22,759 bases of DNA, from positions 1-22,759 of the forward strand of contig JAICHS010000007.1 in the NCBI GenBank assembly GCA_025924775.1. The letters run 5' to 3'. Every line of letters begins with the position of its first letter. The first letter of the stretch is position 1. Made by a program: the position numbers and the translations under genes. The DNA comes from Rhodanobacteraceae bacterium. GTDB taxonomy: Bacteria; Pseudomonadota; Gammaproteobacteria; Xanthomonadales; Rhodanobacteraceae. A model generated the notes under the pieces. That model did not search any database, had not been told where the DNA came from, and was given only the letters and a program-made list of their open reading frames with translations. Positions 20,870-22,759 of this stretch are shown piece by piece.

Positions 20870-22093
20870 CTAGACCTGCAGTTCCACGCCGCCCGCGAAC
20901 ACCCGCGATGCCAGCGCGCCGCCGATCCAGTAGGCCAGTTCGGCCGGCTTGCGTACCTGCCACACCACCACGTCCGCACGCTTGCCGACCGCAAGCGAGC
21001 CGCGGTCGGCAAGGCCGAGTGCGCGCGCCGCGTTGACCGTGGCGCCGCGCAGCGCTTCCTCGGGCGTCAGCCGGAATAGCGTGCAGGCCAGGTTCATCGC
21101 CAGCCGCAGCGAACGCAGCGGCGAGGTGCCGGGGTTGAGGTCGGTGGCGACCGCCATCGGCACCCGGTGTTCACGGAACGCCGCAACCGGCGGCGTGCGC
21201 GTTTCACGCAGCGCGTAGTAGCTGCCCGGCAACAACACCGCCACGCTGCCAGCGCGCGCCATGGCTACGACGCCAGCTTCATCGGTGCATTCCAGATGGT
21301 CGGCCGACAGCCCACCGAAGGACGCCACCAGCGCCGCACCACCCAGGTCCGACAACTGGTCGGCGTGCAGCTTCACCGGCAGGCCCAGCCGGCGTGCCGC
21401 CTCGAAGCAGCGTCGGACTTCGTCGGGCGTGAAGCCGATGCCCTCGCAGAAGGCATCCACGGCATCGGTTAGGCCGGCCTCGGCGATCGTGGGCAGCCAT
21501 TCGTCGCACACCTTGGCAACGTAGGCCTCGCGCGCATGCGCGAATTCGGCCGGCAACGCGTGCAGGCCCAAAAACGTCGTGCGCACGCTGACGCCCAGTT
21601 GCTGCCCGATCCGGCGCGCGACGCGCAGCATTTTCATTTCGGCTTCAAGCGCCAGCCCGTAGCCGGACTTGATCTCGAGGGTGGTCACGCCATCGCGCAC
21701 GAGGCCCCGGGCACGCGGCAGCGATTGCTCGAGCAGCCCGGATTCGTCGGCCGCACGGGTTGCGCGCACGCTGGACACGATGCCGCCGCCGGCACGCGCG
21801 ATGGCTTCGTAGCTTGCGCCCTTGAGGCGCATCTCGAACTCGTCGGCGCGTTCGCTGGCGAACACCAGGTGCGTGTGGCAGTCGATGAGCCCCGGCGTCA
21901 CCAGCGCGCCGTGGACGGATTCGCAGGTGCCGGCAAGCGCGTCGGGCTTGCCGGGCAGGTCGCGCATCGGGCCGGCGAACGCGATCACGCCGTCGCGCCA
22001 GCCGATGGCGGCGTCTTCGATGATGCCGTAACCAGAACCGCCCAGCGTCACCAGGGTGCAGTCCAGCAGCAGGCGGTCGCAACGTTGCGTCAT
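20870..22093 (-). CDS. hutI: Imidazolonepropionase
   Basis: 407 aa metallo-amidohydrolase of histidine degradation, converting 4-imidazolone-5-propanoate to N-formimino-L-glutamate. Visible metal ligands of the family: H73 and H75 (GLIDCHTHLVFASERADEF), H243 (KLHADQLS), D318 (ATDLNPGTSP), with H266 in SADHLE nearby. The C-terminal NAARALGLADRGSLAVGKRADVVVW is the usual composite-domain end. The ATG at 22093-22091 overlaps the upstream stop by 4 nt (ATGA), so the two genes are translationally coupled. The frame is open far upstream, but that part is a shadow of the hydrolase gene. No hutH, hutU or hutC is in the window. Confidence 0.97.
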   Translation of the reverse strand: MTQRCDRLLLDCTLVTLGGSGYGIIEDAAIGWRDGVIAFAGPMRDLPGKPDALAGTCESVHGALVTPGLIDCHTHLVFASERADEFEMRLKGASYEAIARAGGGIVSSVRATRAADESGLLEQSLPRARGLVRDGVTTLEIKSGYGLALEAEMKMLRVARRIGQQLGVSVRTTFLGLHALPAEFAHAREAYVAKVCDEWLPTIAEAGLTDAVDAFCEGIGFTPDEVRRCFEAARRLGLPVKLHADQLSDLGGAALVASFGGLSADHLECTDEAGVVAMARAGSVAVLLPGSYYALRETRTPPVAAFREHRVPMAVATDLNPGTSPLRSLRLAMNLACTLFRLTPEEALRGATVNAARALGLADRGSLAVGKRADVVVWQVRKPAELAYWIGGALASRVFAGGVELQV

Positions 22094-22759
22094 GACTTGG
22101 CTTCCGGGGCGCGCGCCCAGCGCGATTCGTACAGGTCGAAGCGGCGGTCCTTGAGGTTCTGCACCGCACCGGCGTTGCGCGCACGCGCGAGATGATCGAA
22201 GCGCAGGTCGGCAAACAGCACCGTTTCGATGTTGGGCGTGGAATCCGCCGCGATGCCGTCGCGCGAGAACAGGAAATCGCTGGGCGTCAGGATGCAGCTT
22301 TGCCCATACTGGATGTCGAAGTTGTTGACGCCGGGCAGGTTGCCGACGTTGCCCGACAGCACCACGTAGCACTGGTTTTCGATCGCGCGCGCCTGCGCGC
22401 AGTAGCGCACGCGCAGGTAGCCTTCGCGCACGTCGGTGCAGAACGGCACGAACAGCAGCAGCGCGCCTTGATCCGCCAGGTGCCGGGCCACTTCCGGGAA
22501 CTCCGCGTCGTAGCAGATCATCACGCCGATCGGGCCGCAGTCGGTGGGGACGGTCGCGGCGCTTTTGCCGCCGGTGATGTGCCACACCATGCGCTCGCTG
22601 GGCGTGACGTGCAGCTTCTCGCGCTCGTGGATGGAGCCGTCGCGCAGGCACACGTAGCAGACGTTGTGGATGTCGCCGTTGGGCTGTTCGGTGGGATGCG
22701 AGCCGGCGATGATGTTGATGTTGTAGCGCATTGCCAGACCGCCAAACAGTTCCTTCACG
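22090..22759 (-). CDS. Carbon-nitrogen hydrolase (nitrilase superfamily), 5' end outside the window
   Basis: At least 222 residues of the C-terminal part; the start lies beyond the window. The nitrilase fold is recognised from the catalytic lysine region REKLHVTPSER and the nucleophile cysteine in GVMICYDAEFPE, followed by the RARAIENQCYVVLSGN segment. Xanthomonad homologues are, as I recall, often fused to an N-terminal GNAT acetyltransferase, which cannot be seen here. Coupling to hutI by a 4-nt overlap suggests a role in histidine catabolism, perhaps on an amide or formimino/formyl intermediate; this is inference, as substrates of these proteins are not predictable from sequence. Confidence 0.88.
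   Translation of the reverse strand, partial: VKELFGGLAMRYNINIIAGSHPTEQPNGDIHNVCYVCLRDGSIHEREKLHVTPSERMVWHITGGKSAATVPTDCGPIGVMICYDAEFPEVARHLADQGALLLFVPFCTDVREGYLRVRYCAQARAIENQCYVVLSGNVGNLPGVNNFDIQYGQSCILTPSDFLFSRDGIAADSTPNIETVLFADLRFDHLARARNAGAVQNLKDRRFDLYESRWARAPEAKS

Overview
The window is GC-rich chromosomal DNA with the gene order of a gammaproteobacterium of the Xanthomonadales/Lysobacterales type. The support is the block pncC(cinA-C)-recA-recX-alaS-csrA-tRNA-Ser-tRNA-Arg-tRNA-Pro, with what looks like the start of a divergent mutS at the left edge. A Xanthomonad-like TonB-dependent receptor and several short dispersed intergenic palindromes agree with this. Genus or species cannot be fixed from the sequence alone.

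Layout. (1) 1-5598: DNA repair, translation and global regulation: mutS start (minus), pncC, recA, a REP-like palindrome, recX, alaS, csrA. (2) 5599-6914: a tRNA cluster (Ser-GCT, Arg-ACG, Pro-TGG on plus; Arg-TCT on minus). Two of its tRNA genes have partial copies of themselves nearby, associated with long perfect hairpins; this is the most structured non-coding part of the window. (3) 7081-11225: a metal (probably copper) resistance block: a membrane-anchored cytochrome c, a MerR-family regulator behind a 20-bp-spacer MerR-type promoter, a translationally coupled P1B-type ATPase with two YHS domains, and a secreted His-rich DUF4399 protein. (4) 11315-14007, minus strand: an Atm1-type ABC exporter followed by an unrecognised protein. 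(5) 14073-15921: gltX and a small membrane protein. (6) 16019-20483: a zinc homeostasis block: zur, a TonB-dependent receptor with a strong Zur-box-like operator, a MerC-domain membrane protein with a second Zur-like site over its -10, and a CDF zinc exporter. (7) 20622-22759: a THX-like ribosomal protein gene with a strong terminator, then hutI and a truncated carbon-nitrogen hydrolase on the minus strand.

How it works together (inference). In the zinc block, Zur would repress the outer-membrane receptor and the MerC-like inner-membrane protein when zinc is plentiful, while the CDF protein exports excess zinc. This makes the MerC-like protein a candidate partner in zinc uptake or handling. 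In the copper block, the MerR-type regulator controls its own operon with the ATPase, but it lacks the first of the two cysteines expected in its metal-binding loop. Three genes (merR-like, zur, CDF) have a -10-like hexamer ending exactly 6 nt before their ATG, suggesting leaderless mRNAs.
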